This document shows, piece by piece, positions 44,780-52,996 of a stretch of 64,000 bases of DNA (positions are counted from its first letter, which is position 1; every line of letters starts with the position of its first letter). Both the position numbers and the translations under genes were made by a program. The notes beneath the pieces were generated by a model, which had not been told where the DNA came from, did no database searches, and worked only from the letters and a program-made list of their open reading frames with translations. The stretch comes from Methylobacterium nodulans ORS 2060 (GTDB taxonomy: Bacteria; Pseudomonadota; Alphaproteobacteria; Rhizobiales; Beijerinckiaceae), in the NCBI RefSeq assembly GCF_000022085.1, contig NC_011894.1:1018501-1082500 (forward strand). The letters are read 5' to 3'.

Positions 44780-45470
44780 GCTGTGCTCGGCATCGCTCTC
44801 GTCCCGAACGTCGCGGGCCACGCCTTCGATCCCCAGCCCTCGACCGTTCCGCTCAACGCGCTCCCCTCCGGCCGCAAGGCGGTCGAGCAGGGGACGAAGC
44901 GACCTGACGGCAACCCCGAGCAATGGAGGGGCGGCGAGGACGATTTCCGAATGGACGGGCGTGATCGATGCACTGATCGCACGGCAGTCAGTCAATGCGT
45001 TGGAATTCGTCTCGGCTGCGGCCGTGTCCGCCAGCGCCGATGTCTCGGAAGCGCTGAGGAAGGCAGTCGCTGCCGCTCGCAGCGCCGGCCGACCGCTGAT
45101 CGTTCCCGGCCTTGGAAGCAGCTGCCATCTTGTCAACGGCAGCGTGGATGTGTCGGGGGTCGAAATCATCGGTGCCGGCGCCTGCATCAGTACGACGGCA
45201 GGCGTCAGCACCTTCACGACAACCGGCCCCCTCGCGCGGGTTCACGGCCTGATATTTAGTCATACAGACCCCTCCGGGTCAGTCTTTTCACCGGCGGGAG
45301 GTGAGTCGCATGAGATTCACGACAATCGCATAACGGCAAGACACGGCTCGAACGCCGATCCGATTATCTATTTCATCGGGTCGAATACATACATCCATAG
45401 TAACAAGATCACAAATCTGCGCCCGAACGCCCTCTCTTGGGAGCCGCCCGACCACCTTGTAGTGCGCTGG
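44780..45470 (+). pseudogene. remnant of a secreted right-handed beta-helix protein
   Basis: A signal-like segment ('GIALVPNVAGHAFDPQP', from 44783) is in one frame, and the rest ('DVSEALRKAVAAARSAGRPL', 'GVEIIGAGACISTTAGVSTF', 'HEIHDNRITARHGSNADPII', 'YIHSNKI') in another, so at least one frameshift is needed. Repeated short strands with Asn turns match pectin-lyase-like helices. It breaks off where the convergent small gene begins. Confidence 0.55.
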
Positions 45471-45498
45471 CAGCGAATGTCGGCCACCAGTTCTCTTC

Positions 45499-45783
45499 TC
45501 AGGGAGCGTCGTCGCTCAATCGGGAAGCGAGGAGAAACAAGGTGCGTCCGCGCTGATCCTCGCTGATCGGGACAGTGGCGCCCTTGACCGTCAGCTGCCC
45601 GGCGATGCGGATGAGAAGCGCGGGCCCCCGGCCGGCAGGAAGGGCATCGGCCTGCTCGCGCACGGCACGAACCCAATCCGCGATCCTGTTGCAGAGGTCG
45701 GCGCCGGGCGTCGCCTGGGCCGCAGACGCAATCGAGTCCGCCTCCTGCACGTATCGGGAGACGAGGCCTTCAAGGTCCGGCAT
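45499..45783 (-). CDS. hypothetical protein, 94 aa
   Basis: Start at the ATG at 45783 ('MPDLEGLVSRYVQEADSIAS'). Mostly helical, then a beta segment ('GRGPALLIRIAGQLTVKGAT'). No family recognised. Fifteen bases after the stop of another small gene on the same strand, so the two probably form a unit. Intact within the decayed island. Confidence 0.5.
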   Translation of the reverse strand: MPDLEGLVSRYVQEADSIASAAQATPGADLCNRIADWVRAVREQADALPAGRGPALLIRIAGQLTVKGATVPISEDQRGRTLFLLASRLSDDAP

Positions 45784-45798
45784 GCGCCTCTCCAACGC

Positions 45799-46020
45799 TC
45801 AGGGTTTCTCACGGCCGACCTGCCGGGCCAGACGCTCGCGCCAGCCCTCGGGCATCTCGATACCCTTCATGCGCATCCGGGCTTCGACGTTGGCGAGCAC
45901 GCGCTGCCAGTGCTCGGCCGGGAGCCCGGCGAGGTCGCGCCCGAACCCGAGATTGTGCGCCGCGGTGTCGGCGGCGTCCCGCCATTCCCGCGGCAGGGGC
46001 GACCAGATCGCATCCACCAT
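45799..46020 (-). CDS. hypothetical protein, 73 aa
   Basis: Begins 'MVDAIWSPLPREWRDAADTA' and ends in a basic tail 'RERLARQVGREKP'. Helical, Trp-containing, no signal or membrane segment. Unknown family. Upstream partner of the 94 aa gene. Confidence 0.5.
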   Translation of the reverse strand: MVDAIWSPLPREWRDAADTAAHNLGFGRDLAGLPAEHWQRVLANVEARMRMKGIEMPEGWRERLARQVGREKP

Positions 46021-46141
46021 GCGCTCCTCCGAAACCTGCGAGAATGGTCGGGCACCGTGACGGGCAGCTTTGGCTGGCGCACACGCGCCCTGGAAATGAG
46101 CAGGCGCAACGCGCAGGGGCCGATCTGGTGAGAAGGCAGCT

Positions 46142-46306
46142 TTACTTCACCAAGACGAGAAGTGCGCCGGCTGAGCTAACACTCAAGCATACGAATGCGG
46201 CAATGACGGACAGAAGGGGAGTTGCTTTATCAGAGGCCAGGTCCTGCTGCTCCTCGTCCAGCAATTGCCATCTATTTCGGGATGTGACAGCTTGGCGATT
46301 AGTCAT
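46142..46306 (-). CDS. possible single-helix membrane microprotein, 54 aa
   Basis: ATG at 46306 to TAA at 46142-46144. The first 28 residues are polar and charged ('RNRWQLLDEEQQDLASDKAT'). A hydrophobic C-terminal helix follows ('PLLSVIAAFVCLSVSSAGAL', then LVLVK). This tail-anchored layout and the less GC-rich composition argue for a real gene, but no homologue is recognised. Confidence 0.4.
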   Translation of the reverse strand: MTNRQAVTSRNRWQLLDEEQQDLASDKATPLLSVIAAFVCLSVSSAGALLVLVK

Positions 46307-46489
46307 GCGCTACCCCTTCAAGGCGCAGACTTGGTCTGGATTGGCGCCAACATGTCAGCGAAAACTGCACATTGAAAGTACAATGTGTGAATCGCTTCAG
46401 ATTGGCAGCGGTTGCATTGTGCACCAATTCTCCGTCGCGACGCACCACTCAAGCTCGCGAGACCACGATGCGCGGCCTGCAGGCGCTAC

Positions 46490-46640
46490 TGGGTGGACTC
46501 CGCCGCCGGAGTGAAGGCGAACGTGTCTCTGCACCCGCGCTGCCGTTCAGAAGGTCAGCCCCGAGACTACCTTTGATCGTGTCCGGGCCGCCATAGTCAT
46601 TGATCGTATCGTTCCCGTCGTTGCCAATCAGGAGCGCCCT
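46490..46640 (-). pseudogene. RTX calcium-repeat fragment
   Basis: The minus strand reads 'LIGNDGNDTINDYGGPDTIK' and 'GSLGADLLNGSAGA', two nonapeptide calcium repeats (GGxGxDx type). After a one-base shift it continues 'TFAFTPAAESTQ' and a stop, the usual sequence after RTX repeats. Frame broken, both ends missing. Confidence 0.65.
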
Positions 46641-46744
46641 TGCGCTTCAGGTTGGCGAGCTGCAGCCGGAAGGGGCCGTGCCCGACCGTGTTCGGATCCG
46701 GGAGCAGGTAGCCCCGGAAGATCACGATCACGGGCTCGCTCAGC

Positions 46745-47544
46745 TTCGTGGCCGGCTCTGCACCCATTCGGGCGCGAAGGCCACGCGCTGGCCCTGGGTC
46801 TCCCCTTCCAGGCGAAGCTCGGCGAAGACCGGGCCCATGCCGAGCCGATGACTGCGCTCGATCTGCCGGAGCATGCGGTTGATGTGGCCGACATCCTTGT
46901 TGGCCGTGGCGATCTCGATGCCCGCGACGAGCACGCGTTCCTGCCACCAGACCCGGAAATCGAGGGCATCGTTGCGGGTCAGCTCCGTAACGGGCTTGTC
47001 TCCGACCACCTTCAGCAGGTTGGCGAGGGCGCGCTTCTTCGGGTTGGCCCATTTGCGCAGTTGGTCCGGCGAGAGGTCCTGGCGCGCGGCCCCGGTCAGG
47101 GTCTCGTACTGGTCGAACAGCTGCGAGAGCAGCACGACCGGAACGGGTTCCTTGCCCAGGACTGCGCCGCGCGTGGCGGGATCGTCGGCAACGTCGCGGG
47201 CGGCCAGCGCTTCGATGCGGGCCAGGATCTCGGCGAGCGGCTGGGCCGCGACCTCGGCCGCCGGCATGTAGCTGAAGCCGAGCTGGTGGGCGCGCTTTGC
47301 GCGCGGCGTCGTAGCGCGCCTTCGCCTCCGCACTCTGCCCACTCGCGAGGCCTTGCCAGTAGGCTTCGAGATCGCTGTTCATCTGCGCGGCCGCGCGGGC
47401 GGCCCGCACGCCTCGGGGGTCGTCGGCGATGCGGATGTGGGTGGATCGCTTGACGATGCCGCGCCGGTCCAGGGCAGCGAACGGCGCGGGGACGCGGCGC
47501 ACGAAGTGCCAGAAGCCTTGGCGTCGCGTCAGGACCTCGGGCAT
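46745..47544 (-). pseudogene. tyrosine-type integrase, frameshifted and lacking the catalytic domain
   Basis: From an ATG at 47544 the frame reads 'MPEVLTRRQGFWHFVRRVPA' and 'RGIVKRSTHIRIADDPRGVR', the N-terminal domain of a common alphaproteobacterial integrase. A one-base shift near 47300 moves the reading to the frame with 'GFSYMPAAEVAAQPLAEILA', then the SAM-like core-binding domain ('LANLLKVVGDKPVTELTRND'). The sequence ends near 'FAPEWVQ', before the R-H-R-Y catalytic domain. It lies 100 bp from the 3' end of tRNA-Ser. Confidence 0.8.
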
Positions 47545-47644
47545 CGGGAGCCGGCCGTGTTGGACGAAATCGTGCCCCGCCGGCGGACAGCTCGTCAACA
47601 ATCTCGGCTATCTAACTGATTTTATGGTGGAAATCCGAGAAGGC

Positions 47645-47736
47645 TCTGGCGGAGACGGAGGGATTCGAACCCTCGAAGCCCCTTTCAGGGCTTGCTCATT
47701 TAGCAAACGAGTGCCTTCAGCCGCTCGGCCACGTCT
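47645..47736 (-). tRNA. tRNA-Ser (anticodon GCT), CCA encoded
   Basis: Minus-strand cloverleaf with acceptor GGAGACG/CGTCTCC, anticodon loop TTGCTAA (GCT, reads AGC/AGT), the long variable arm of serine tRNAs, T arm TTCGAAT, and 3' CCA at 47645-47647. Its 3' end faces the integrase remnant, the usual arrangement for an integration site. Confidence 0.95.
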
Positions 47737-47865
47737 CCGGGTCGGATCGCTCTAGGGAATCAGCGGGATTCGGTCAACCCGGTTTCGCAGCTTCGCCGTG
47801 GATGCCCGGGTTGAGCGCGGGAGCGCGGCTCGCGCCAATGACGGCATCGGCTGTGGAGGTGCAGC

Positions 47866-48478
47866 ATGGCCAAAGAGACCTTCGTCGCCTACGGCGTCGA
47901 CGTCGATGCGGTGGCGGGCTGGCTCGGCTCCTATGGGGGCGAGGACAGCCCCTGAGACATTTCCCGCGGCGTCTTCGCCGGCCGGGTCGGCAGCATGCGC
48001 CTCCTGCACCTGTTCGAGCGCTGGGGCATCCAGACCACGTGGTTCATCCCCGGCCACTCCATCGAGACCTTCCCGGAGGAGATGAAGGCCGTGGCGGCCA
48101 CCGGCCACGAGATCGGCATGCACGACTACAGCCACGAGAACCCGATCGCCATGATGCCCGAGCAGGAAGAGGCGAAATTCGACCGGTGCGTCGCCCTCAT
48201 CGCCGGCCTCGCCGGACAGCCGCCCCGGGGCTACGTCGCGCCCTGGTGGGAGTTCGGGCCGAAGACCAACGAGCTCCTTCAGGCCAGGGGCCTCCGCTAC
48301 GACACTCGCTGATGCACAACGACCATCACCCCTATTACGTCCGCATCGGCGGGGCCTGGACCAGGATCGATTACGGCCAGACCCCTCGGCCTGGATGAAG
48401 CCGTTCGAGCACGGCACCGAGACCCGCCTCATCGAGATCCCGGCCTCGTGATACCTCGACGACCTGCCGCCGATGGTC
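47866..48478 (+). pseudogene. polysaccharide deacetylase (PuuE-like), stops and frameshifts
   Basis: GGAGG and an ATG at 47866 open '[20 protein letters not shown]', followed by TGA after 'GGEDSP'. Further on '[20 protein letters not shown]' and '[20 protein letters not shown]' give the NodB-type fold. A frameshift near 48310 moves to 'HNDHHPYYVRIGGAWTRIDY', another leads to 'EHGTETRLIEIPAS', then TGA before 'YLDDLPP'. At least four lesions; not functional. Confidence 0.85.
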
Positions 48479-48499
48479 GGTCCGAACCGGTCCTCGCAT

Positions 48500-48825
48500 C
48501 ACAGGACGATCCGTATGCCGACATCCGGTCGGTGCTCCTGGAAGCCGGTCCCCTGGACTGGATCCGCTTCGGGCTCTGGCTCTCGATGCTGCTCCATCGC
48601 CACGGCGACCGCGTGCTGCGGCTCAAGGGGCTCGTCGCGGTGGAGGGCAGCGCGACGCCGGTGGTGATCCGGGGCGTGCAGCACCTCATCCACCCATCGG
48701 TCCATCTGGCCGCCTGGCCGGAGGGGAGGGCGCGCACCCGCCTCGTCGCCATCGCCCGGGACCTCGACCCCGCCCTGCTGCGGCGCTCCTTCGCGGCCTT
48801 CACGCGGGCGTCAGGCGGTCCTTAA
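48500..48825 (+). pseudogene. CobW-like GTPase, only the C-terminal domain left
   Basis: Reads 'GPLDWIRFGLWLSMLLHRHG', 'DRVLRLKGLVAVEGSATPVV' and 'RGVQHLIHPSVHLAAWPEGR', the CobW C-terminal domain. The N-terminal GTPase with Walker A and CxCC metal motif is missing, and the frame upstream merges with the deacetylase remnant. A start at 48448 would give 125 residues, but a functional metallochaperone is unlikely. Confidence 0.75.
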
Positions 48826-48870
48826 CGAAACCTGTCTAGAGCCTGTCGCGACCGCAACGGGTCGGGAGGG

Positions 48871-49185
48871 ATGCCGGTGAACGCATGGGTGCCGAAGGAA
48901 CTCGCCGCGAGGCTGAGCGAATTGCCGCGCCGCCCCTGCCCCCTCAGCGAGGCCGGGCACGAGCCGCACCGGCCGGTCTTCGCCGAGATCCTCGACCGGA
49001 CCGGGCACGGCACCGGCCACTTCGTGCGCCTGCCGCAGAGCATGGTCGAGATGATCACCCGCGAAGCCAGATCGGCCGCGGAGCCCGCCGCCCCACAGCC
49101 GGCTCCGCCCGCGGCTCCGGAGCCGGAGCCGGAGCCCGCGGGTGCCGGCAAGCCGAAGAGGCGCCGCGCCCGCAAGGCCGCGTGA
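48871..49185 (+). CDS. hypothetical protein, 104 aa
   Basis: GGGAGG precedes the ATG at 48871. A folded-looking N-terminal part ('VPKELAARLSELPRRPCPLS', 'HFVRLPQSMVEMITREARS') is followed by an Ala/Pro/Glu-rich linker and a basic tail 'KPKRRRARKAA'. No family recognised. Convergent with secB. Composition resembles the core genome, not the island to its left. Confidence 0.6.
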   Translation: MPVNAWVPKELAARLSELPRRPCPLSEAGHEPHRPVFAEILDRTGHGTGHFVRLPQSMVEMITREARSAAEPAAPQPAPPAAPEPEPEPAGAGKPKRRRARKAA

Positions 49186-49256
49186 CCGGAGGGCCGGCGC
49201 CGGTCCGGCTCGGCCCGCAGACGGGCCGGGCGTGCGCGGCGCTCCGGCCCTCGTCC

Positions 49257-49763
49257 TCAGGCGTTGGGCTGGCCGGCCTGCGCCTGGGCCTCGACGGCCT
49301 TCTGGCGGTAGAGGCCCACGAAATCGATCGGGTCGATGTAGAGGGGCGGGAAGCCGCCGTTGCGCACCGCGTCGGCGACGATCTGCCGGGCGAAGGGGAA
49401 CAGCAGGCGCGGGCACTCGATCATCACCGCCGGGTGGATCTGGTCCTGCGGGATGTTGAGCAGGCGGAAGATGCCCGAATAGGTGAGCTCGAAGGCGAAG
49501 AGCACATCGGCGCCGATCTTCGCATCGCCCTCCAGGCGCAGGTCGACCTCGAAATCCGCCTCGGCCAGCTGGCGGGCGTTCACGTTCACCTGGATGTTGA
49601 TCTGCGGGCCCTGGCCCTGATGCGGCTGCAGCGAGCGCGGCGCGTTCGGGTTCTCGAAGGAGAGATCCTTGGCGTATTGCGCCAGCGCGTTGAGGGTGGG
49701 CGCGAGGTCGTTGGGCTGCGCTGCGGCGCCACCGTTGCCGTTCGGGAACGGGGAATCGGCCAT
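49257..49763 (-). CDS. secB: protein-export chaperone SecB, 168 aa
   Basis: Start at the ATG at 49763; an upstream in-frame ATG at 49886 would add an unlikely Pro/Arg-rich segment. The core is SecB: '[20 protein letters not shown]', '[20 protein letters not shown]', '[19 protein letters not shown]' and '[20 protein letters not shown]'. It keeps secretory preproteins unfolded and passes them to SecA. Both ends are Asn/Gln/Pro-rich, as in alphaproteobacterial SecB. Divergent from the Tim44-like gene. Confidence 0.96.
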   Translation of the reverse strand: MADSPFPNGNGGAAAQPNDLAPTLNALAQYAKDLSFENPNAPRSLQPHQGQGPQINIQVNVNARQLAEADFEVDLRLEGDAKIGADVLFAFELTYSGIFRLLNIPQDQIHPAVMIECPRLLFPFARQIVADAVRNGGFPPLYIDPIDFVGLYRQKAVEAQAQAGQPNA

Positions 49764-50124
49764 GGTGGGGGTTTCCTTCGAGAGATGTTCTTCGATCCAG
49801 TGCCGCCGCCCTGGCGCGAAAAGGGGCGCGCGCGGCGGCCGCGAAGCCGCTATCATGCCGGCCTCGCGCGAACAAGCTCGGGGCACGCGTCATCCTGCAA
49901 CCGGCCCTTCCCCTGCGGCATCGATCCGGCTGGCCCACCGGGCGGGCCGCCGGCGCCTGGAAGCGGCGGATGGGCGGACCCATATGGAGTTGGGCCCCGG
50001 TGCGGCCCGGCGCGAGGCTCGATTCCGGCGCGCGGCTTGCCTTCCACCGAGGCCGATGCCAAAGCCGCCGGGCAGGCATTCAGGCCCGGGCGGAGCGCGA
50101 GCGGCCGCCACGATCGGATCGGTG

Positions 50125-50850
50125 ATGCAGGACTCCCTCGACCTTACGACCCTCATCTTCCTCGGGCTTGCGGTCTTCGTGATCTGGAAGCTGCGCTCGG
50201 TCCTCGGCCAGAAGACCGGCAACGAGCGGCCCCCGTTCAATCCCCTTCTCCGCCGCCGCGAGGAGCCGCCGCCGGCGCCCCGCGAGGGCGGGGACAACGT
50301 CGTGCGGCTGCCGGGGGCGGGTGCCGACCGCGGCGCGGCGGCGCCCGTCGCCGCCACGGTGCCGCGCAACTGGAAGGGCGTGGTCGAGCCGAACTCCCCG
50401 GCGGCGCGCGGCCTCGATCTCGTGCTGCAGCAGGAGCCATCCTTCGATCCCCGTGCCTTCACGGACGGGGCCAAGGTCGCCTACGAGACCATCGTCATGG
50501 CCTTCGCCAAGGGCGACCGCAAGACGCTGAAGAGCCTGCTCTCCCGCGAGGTCGCGGACGGGTTCGAACGGGCGATCCAGGCCCGCGAGCGCGCCGGCCA
50601 GACCGTCGAGACCACCTTCGTGTCGATCGACCGGGCCGAGATCGTCGGCGTCGACGTGCGCAACCGCGTCGCGCAGATCACCGTGCGCTTCCTGTCGAAG
50701 CTCATCACCGCGACCCGCAACCCGCAGGGCGCGGTGGTGGATGGCAGCCCGGACACGGTCGTGGACGTGACCGACGTGTGGACCTTCGCCCGCACCCTCG
50801 GCAGCCGCGACCCCAATTGGCAGCTCGTCGCCACCGAAGCCGGGCAGTGA
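50125..50850 (+). CDS. Tim44-domain protein, 241 aa
   Basis: Start at 50125 ('MQDSLDLTTLIFLGLAVFVI'), giving an N-terminal membrane anchor (residues 9-24) and a Pro-rich linker. The Tim44-like domain (about 110-235) contains 'FDPRAFTDGAKVAYETIVMA', 'KGDRKTLKSLLSREVADGFE' and 'DVTDVWTFARTLGSRDPNWQ'. Bacterial members are inner-membrane or periplasm-facing proteins related to the mitochondrial import motor subunit. Neighbouring secB and mltA are a conserved alphaproteobacterial setting. 16 bp ahead of mltA. Confidence 0.92.
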   Translation: MQDSLDLTTLIFLGLAVFVIWKLRSVLGQKTGNERPPFNPLLRRREEPPPAPREGGDNVVRLPGAGADRGAAAPVAATVPRNWKGVVEPNSPAARGLDLVLQQEPSFDPRAFTDGAKVAYETIVMAFAKGDRKTLKSLLSREVADGFERAIQARERAGQTVETTFVSIDRAEIVGVDVRNRVAQITVRFLSKLITATRNPQGAVVDGSPDTVVDVTDVWTFARTLGSRDPNWQLVATEAGQ

Positions 50851-50866
50851 GCGCGAGCCGATAGGG

Positions 50867-52090
50867 ATGCCGCCTGGGTTCGGCCTGATCCGCGCTGCGC
50901 TCATGGCCGCGCTGGCCGTCGGCGGCGCCAGGGCCGAGCCGCTGCAGGTCGGCGAGGCGGTGCTGGAGCCCGTGGCGGTGTCCCGCCTGCCCGGCTTCGC
51001 GGCGGACGACCTCGGGGCGGCGCTCGCCGCCTTCCGCGCCTCCTGCGCGCAAATGTCCCGCCCCGTTCCCGCGGAGGCTATTCCCGGGAGCCCGAGCCAG
51101 GACCTCGCCGCCGCCTGCGCCGCCGCGCCGGCCGATCCGGCCGGCGCCCGCAGCTTCTTCGAGACCTGGTTCGATGCCTACCGCATCACGCGGCCGGCTC
51201 GGGCTGCACCCTCCGAGCGGCAGGCGGGCTTCCTCACCGGCTATTTCGAGCCGGAACTCCAGGGCTCCCTCGTGCCGACGCCGGATTTCACCGTGCCGGC
51301 GCTCGCGCGCCCCGACGACCTCGTCTCCCTGGAGCCGGGCGAGACCCTGCCCGGCCTCGAGGCCGGCCTGCGCGCCGCCCGGCGCCTGGAGGCCGGCTTC
51401 GCCCCCTATCCGGACCGGGCCGCGATCGAGGACGGGGCGCTCGGGCAGCGGGCGCGGCCCCTCCTCTACCTGCGCGACGCGGTCGACCTCCTGGTGCTGC
51501 AGGTGCAGGGTTCCGGGCGCGTGCGGCTCACCGACGGCCGCGTGGTCCGGCTCGCCTATGACGGCCGCAACGGCCAGCCCTACACCTCGGTGGCCCGCCT
51601 GCTCGTGACGGAGGGCCACCTGCCCCTGGAGGGGCTGACGCTCGCGCGCTGGACCGCGTGGCTGCGCGCCAACCCCGAGACGGCCCGGCGCCTCATTCGC
51701 CGCAACGCGGCTTACGTCTTCTTCCGCCTGGAGGAGTCGCCGCCGGAGGCGCCCGGCCCCCTCGGCGGGGGCGGCGCGCCGCTCACGCCCGGCCGCAGCC
51801 TCGCGGTCGATGCGGCGCTCTGGCGCTACGGCCTGCCCTTCTGGCTGGAGGGAAGCCTGCCGACGCCCGAGGGTGGCGCCGTGCCCCTCGCCCGGCTGGT
51901 GATCGCGCAGGATACCGGCTCGGCGATCGTCGGCCCCGCCCGCGGCGATCTCTATCTCGGCACCGGGCCGGTGGCCGGCGCGGTGGCGGGCCTGCTGCGG
52001 GACCCCGCCCGATTCGTGGTGCTGCTGCCCAAGGCCGACCCTCGCACGGCCGATCCCCTCGCGCCCGCCGCGCCGGAGCCCCGGCCGTGA
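50867..52090 (+). CDS. mltA: membrane-bound lytic murein transglycosylase A, 407 aa
   Basis: A signal peptide ('FGLIRAALMAALAVGGARA') is followed by the MltA domain: 'RQAGFLTGYFEPELQGSLVP', 'DAVDLLVLQVQGSGRVRLTD', 'RLAYDGRNGQPYTSVARLLV'. The C-terminal 3D domain has 'LVIAQDTGSAIVGPARGDLY', where the catalytic Asp of MltA lies. It cleaves peptidoglycan glycan chains in the periplasm. No lipobox Cys, so the protein is probably soluble, unlike E. coli MltA. Its stop overlaps the next start (GTGA). Confidence 0.95.
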   Translation: MPPGFGLIRAALMAALAVGGARAEPLQVGEAVLEPVAVSRLPGFAADDLGAALAAFRASCAQMSRPVPAEAIPGSPSQDLAAACAAAPADPAGARSFFETWFDAYRITRPARAAPSERQAGFLTGYFEPELQGSLVPTPDFTVPALARPDDLVSLEPGETLPGLEAGLRAARRLEAGFAPYPDRAAIEDGALGQRARPLLYLRDAVDLLVLQVQGSGRVRLTDGRVVRLAYDGRNGQPYTSVARLLVTEGHLPLEGLTLARWTAWLRANPETARRLIRRNAAYVFFRLEESPPEAPGPLGGGGAPLTPGRSLAVDAALWRYGLPFWLEGSLPTPEGGAVPLARLVIAQDTGSAIVGPARGDLYLGTGPVAGAVAGLLRDPARFVVLLPKADPRTADPLAPAAPEPRP

Positions 52091-52647
52091 GCGCCCCGCG
52101 CCGTCCGCGCGAGCGGCGCCTCACCCCCGACGAGCGCCGGCTCTGGGCGGAGATCGCCCGGCAGGTGACGCCGCTCCAGGGGCGCAGCCTGCCGCCCGAG
52201 CCGCCGTCTGTCCCCGAGCCCCCTCCCCCGGCGCCGGTCCGCGCGACCATGGCGCGGGCCGTTCCGGCGGCGGCGCGCCCGAAACCGGCGCTGCCGCCGC
52301 TCGCGCCGATCGAGCGGCGGGTCCGCACGGCCCTGCGGCGGGGATCACGGACGGTCGACGCCGTGATCGACCTGCACGGCTTGCGGCAGGCAGAGGCGCA
52401 TGCGGCCCTCGTCGCCTTCCTGCACCGGTCGCGGGGGGCCGGGCATGTCCTGGTTCTCGTCGTCACCGGCAAGGGCGGGCCCGGGGACGACCCTTACGCG
52501 GAGCGCGGGGTGCTGCGCCGCAGCGTGCCCCATTGGCTGCGGCTGCCGGACCTGCGCCCTCTGGTGCTCGGCTTCGAGGAGGCGGCGCTCCACCATGGCG
52601 GCAGCGGCGCCCTCTACGTGCGGCTGCGGCGCCGGGGCGGGGCGTGA
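52087..52647 (+). CDS. Smr-domain protein, 186 aa, GTG start
   Basis: A GTG at 52087 overlaps the mltA stop. The N-terminal half is basic and Pro-rich. The Smr domain occupies about residues 95-185: 'TVDAVIDLHGLRQAEAHAAL' with the DLHG motif, 'VLVLVVTGKGGPGDDPYAER' with TGKG, and 'VPHWLRLPDLRPLVLGFEEA'. Smr domains are nucleases or nucleic-acid binders. This YdaL/SmrA-like form commonly follows mltA in alphaproteobacteria. Confidence 0.92.
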   Translation: MSAPRRPRERRLTPDERRLWAEIARQVTPLQGRSLPPEPPSVPEPPPPAPVRATMARAVPAAARPKPALPPLAPIERRVRTALRRGSRTVDAVIDLHGLRQAEAHAALVAFLHRSRGAGHVLVLVVTGKGGPGDDPYAERGVLRRSVPHWLRLPDLRPLVLGFEEAALHHGGSGALYVRLRRRGGA

Positions 52648-52996
52648 GGCGAAAATCGTGGGGAGATCCCTGGATCAAGGCCACCAATGTTAATGCGCGC
52701 CCGGCGGAAACGGCGTGAGTATGGGGGTCCAAGCCTGGGAGAACGCCCCCTTTTCGCGCGCCAGGGCCTTGAGTCCACCCCCAGAAACCGCTACATAAAG
52801 GCATCCCCTCCTAAAGGTCAGGTCACGTCGCTCGCGAGCCAAAGGCTCAATCCTCGCGACCTTCCGGGACGACAGGCGACGATCCGCGACCGGTTTTCCG
52901 GTTCACAGGCACACGCCCCCCGCTCCGGCCCTCTGCGGCCCGAGTCGATCCCGAGATGACACCTCCCAGCACCTCGCTCTCACAGCCTGAACTCCG
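52648..52996 (+). other. rho upstream region and leader
   Basis: 349 bp without a convincing gene. A plausible promoter at 52769-52797 would give a transcript leader of about 190 bases. Rho mRNAs are commonly autoregulated through their leader; no specific structure is evident here. Confidence 0.5.
52769..52797 (+). promoter_or_regulatory. candidate sigma-70 promoter for rho
   Basis: TTGAGT at 52769-52774, a 17-base spacer, then TACATA at 52792-52797. Good match and spacing in otherwise GC-rich sequence. Predicted start of transcription near 52804. Confidence 0.45.

Noticed and set aside
46044..46514. Plus-strand 156-codon open frame in the island
   Set aside because: Composition is Ser/Cys/His-rich with no hydrophobic pattern or domain, and the opposite strand has a better small gene candidate.
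46620..46750. Short minus-strand segment after the integrase remnant ('IFRGYLLPDPNTVGHGPFRL')
   Set aside because: It reads like protein for about 40 codons, but I recognise no family and it has no start; it may be a scrap of another lost gene.
47640..47760. Defined att core sequence for the tRNA-Ser island
   Set aside because: I could not find a second copy of the tRNA 3' end in the window, so the island's other boundary and the core cannot be named.
47866..48478. TGA codons in the deacetylase gene read as selenocysteine
   Set aside because: The gene also has frameshifts, no Sec-type motif surrounds the TGA codons and no SECIS-like structure is evident; decay explains all lesions.
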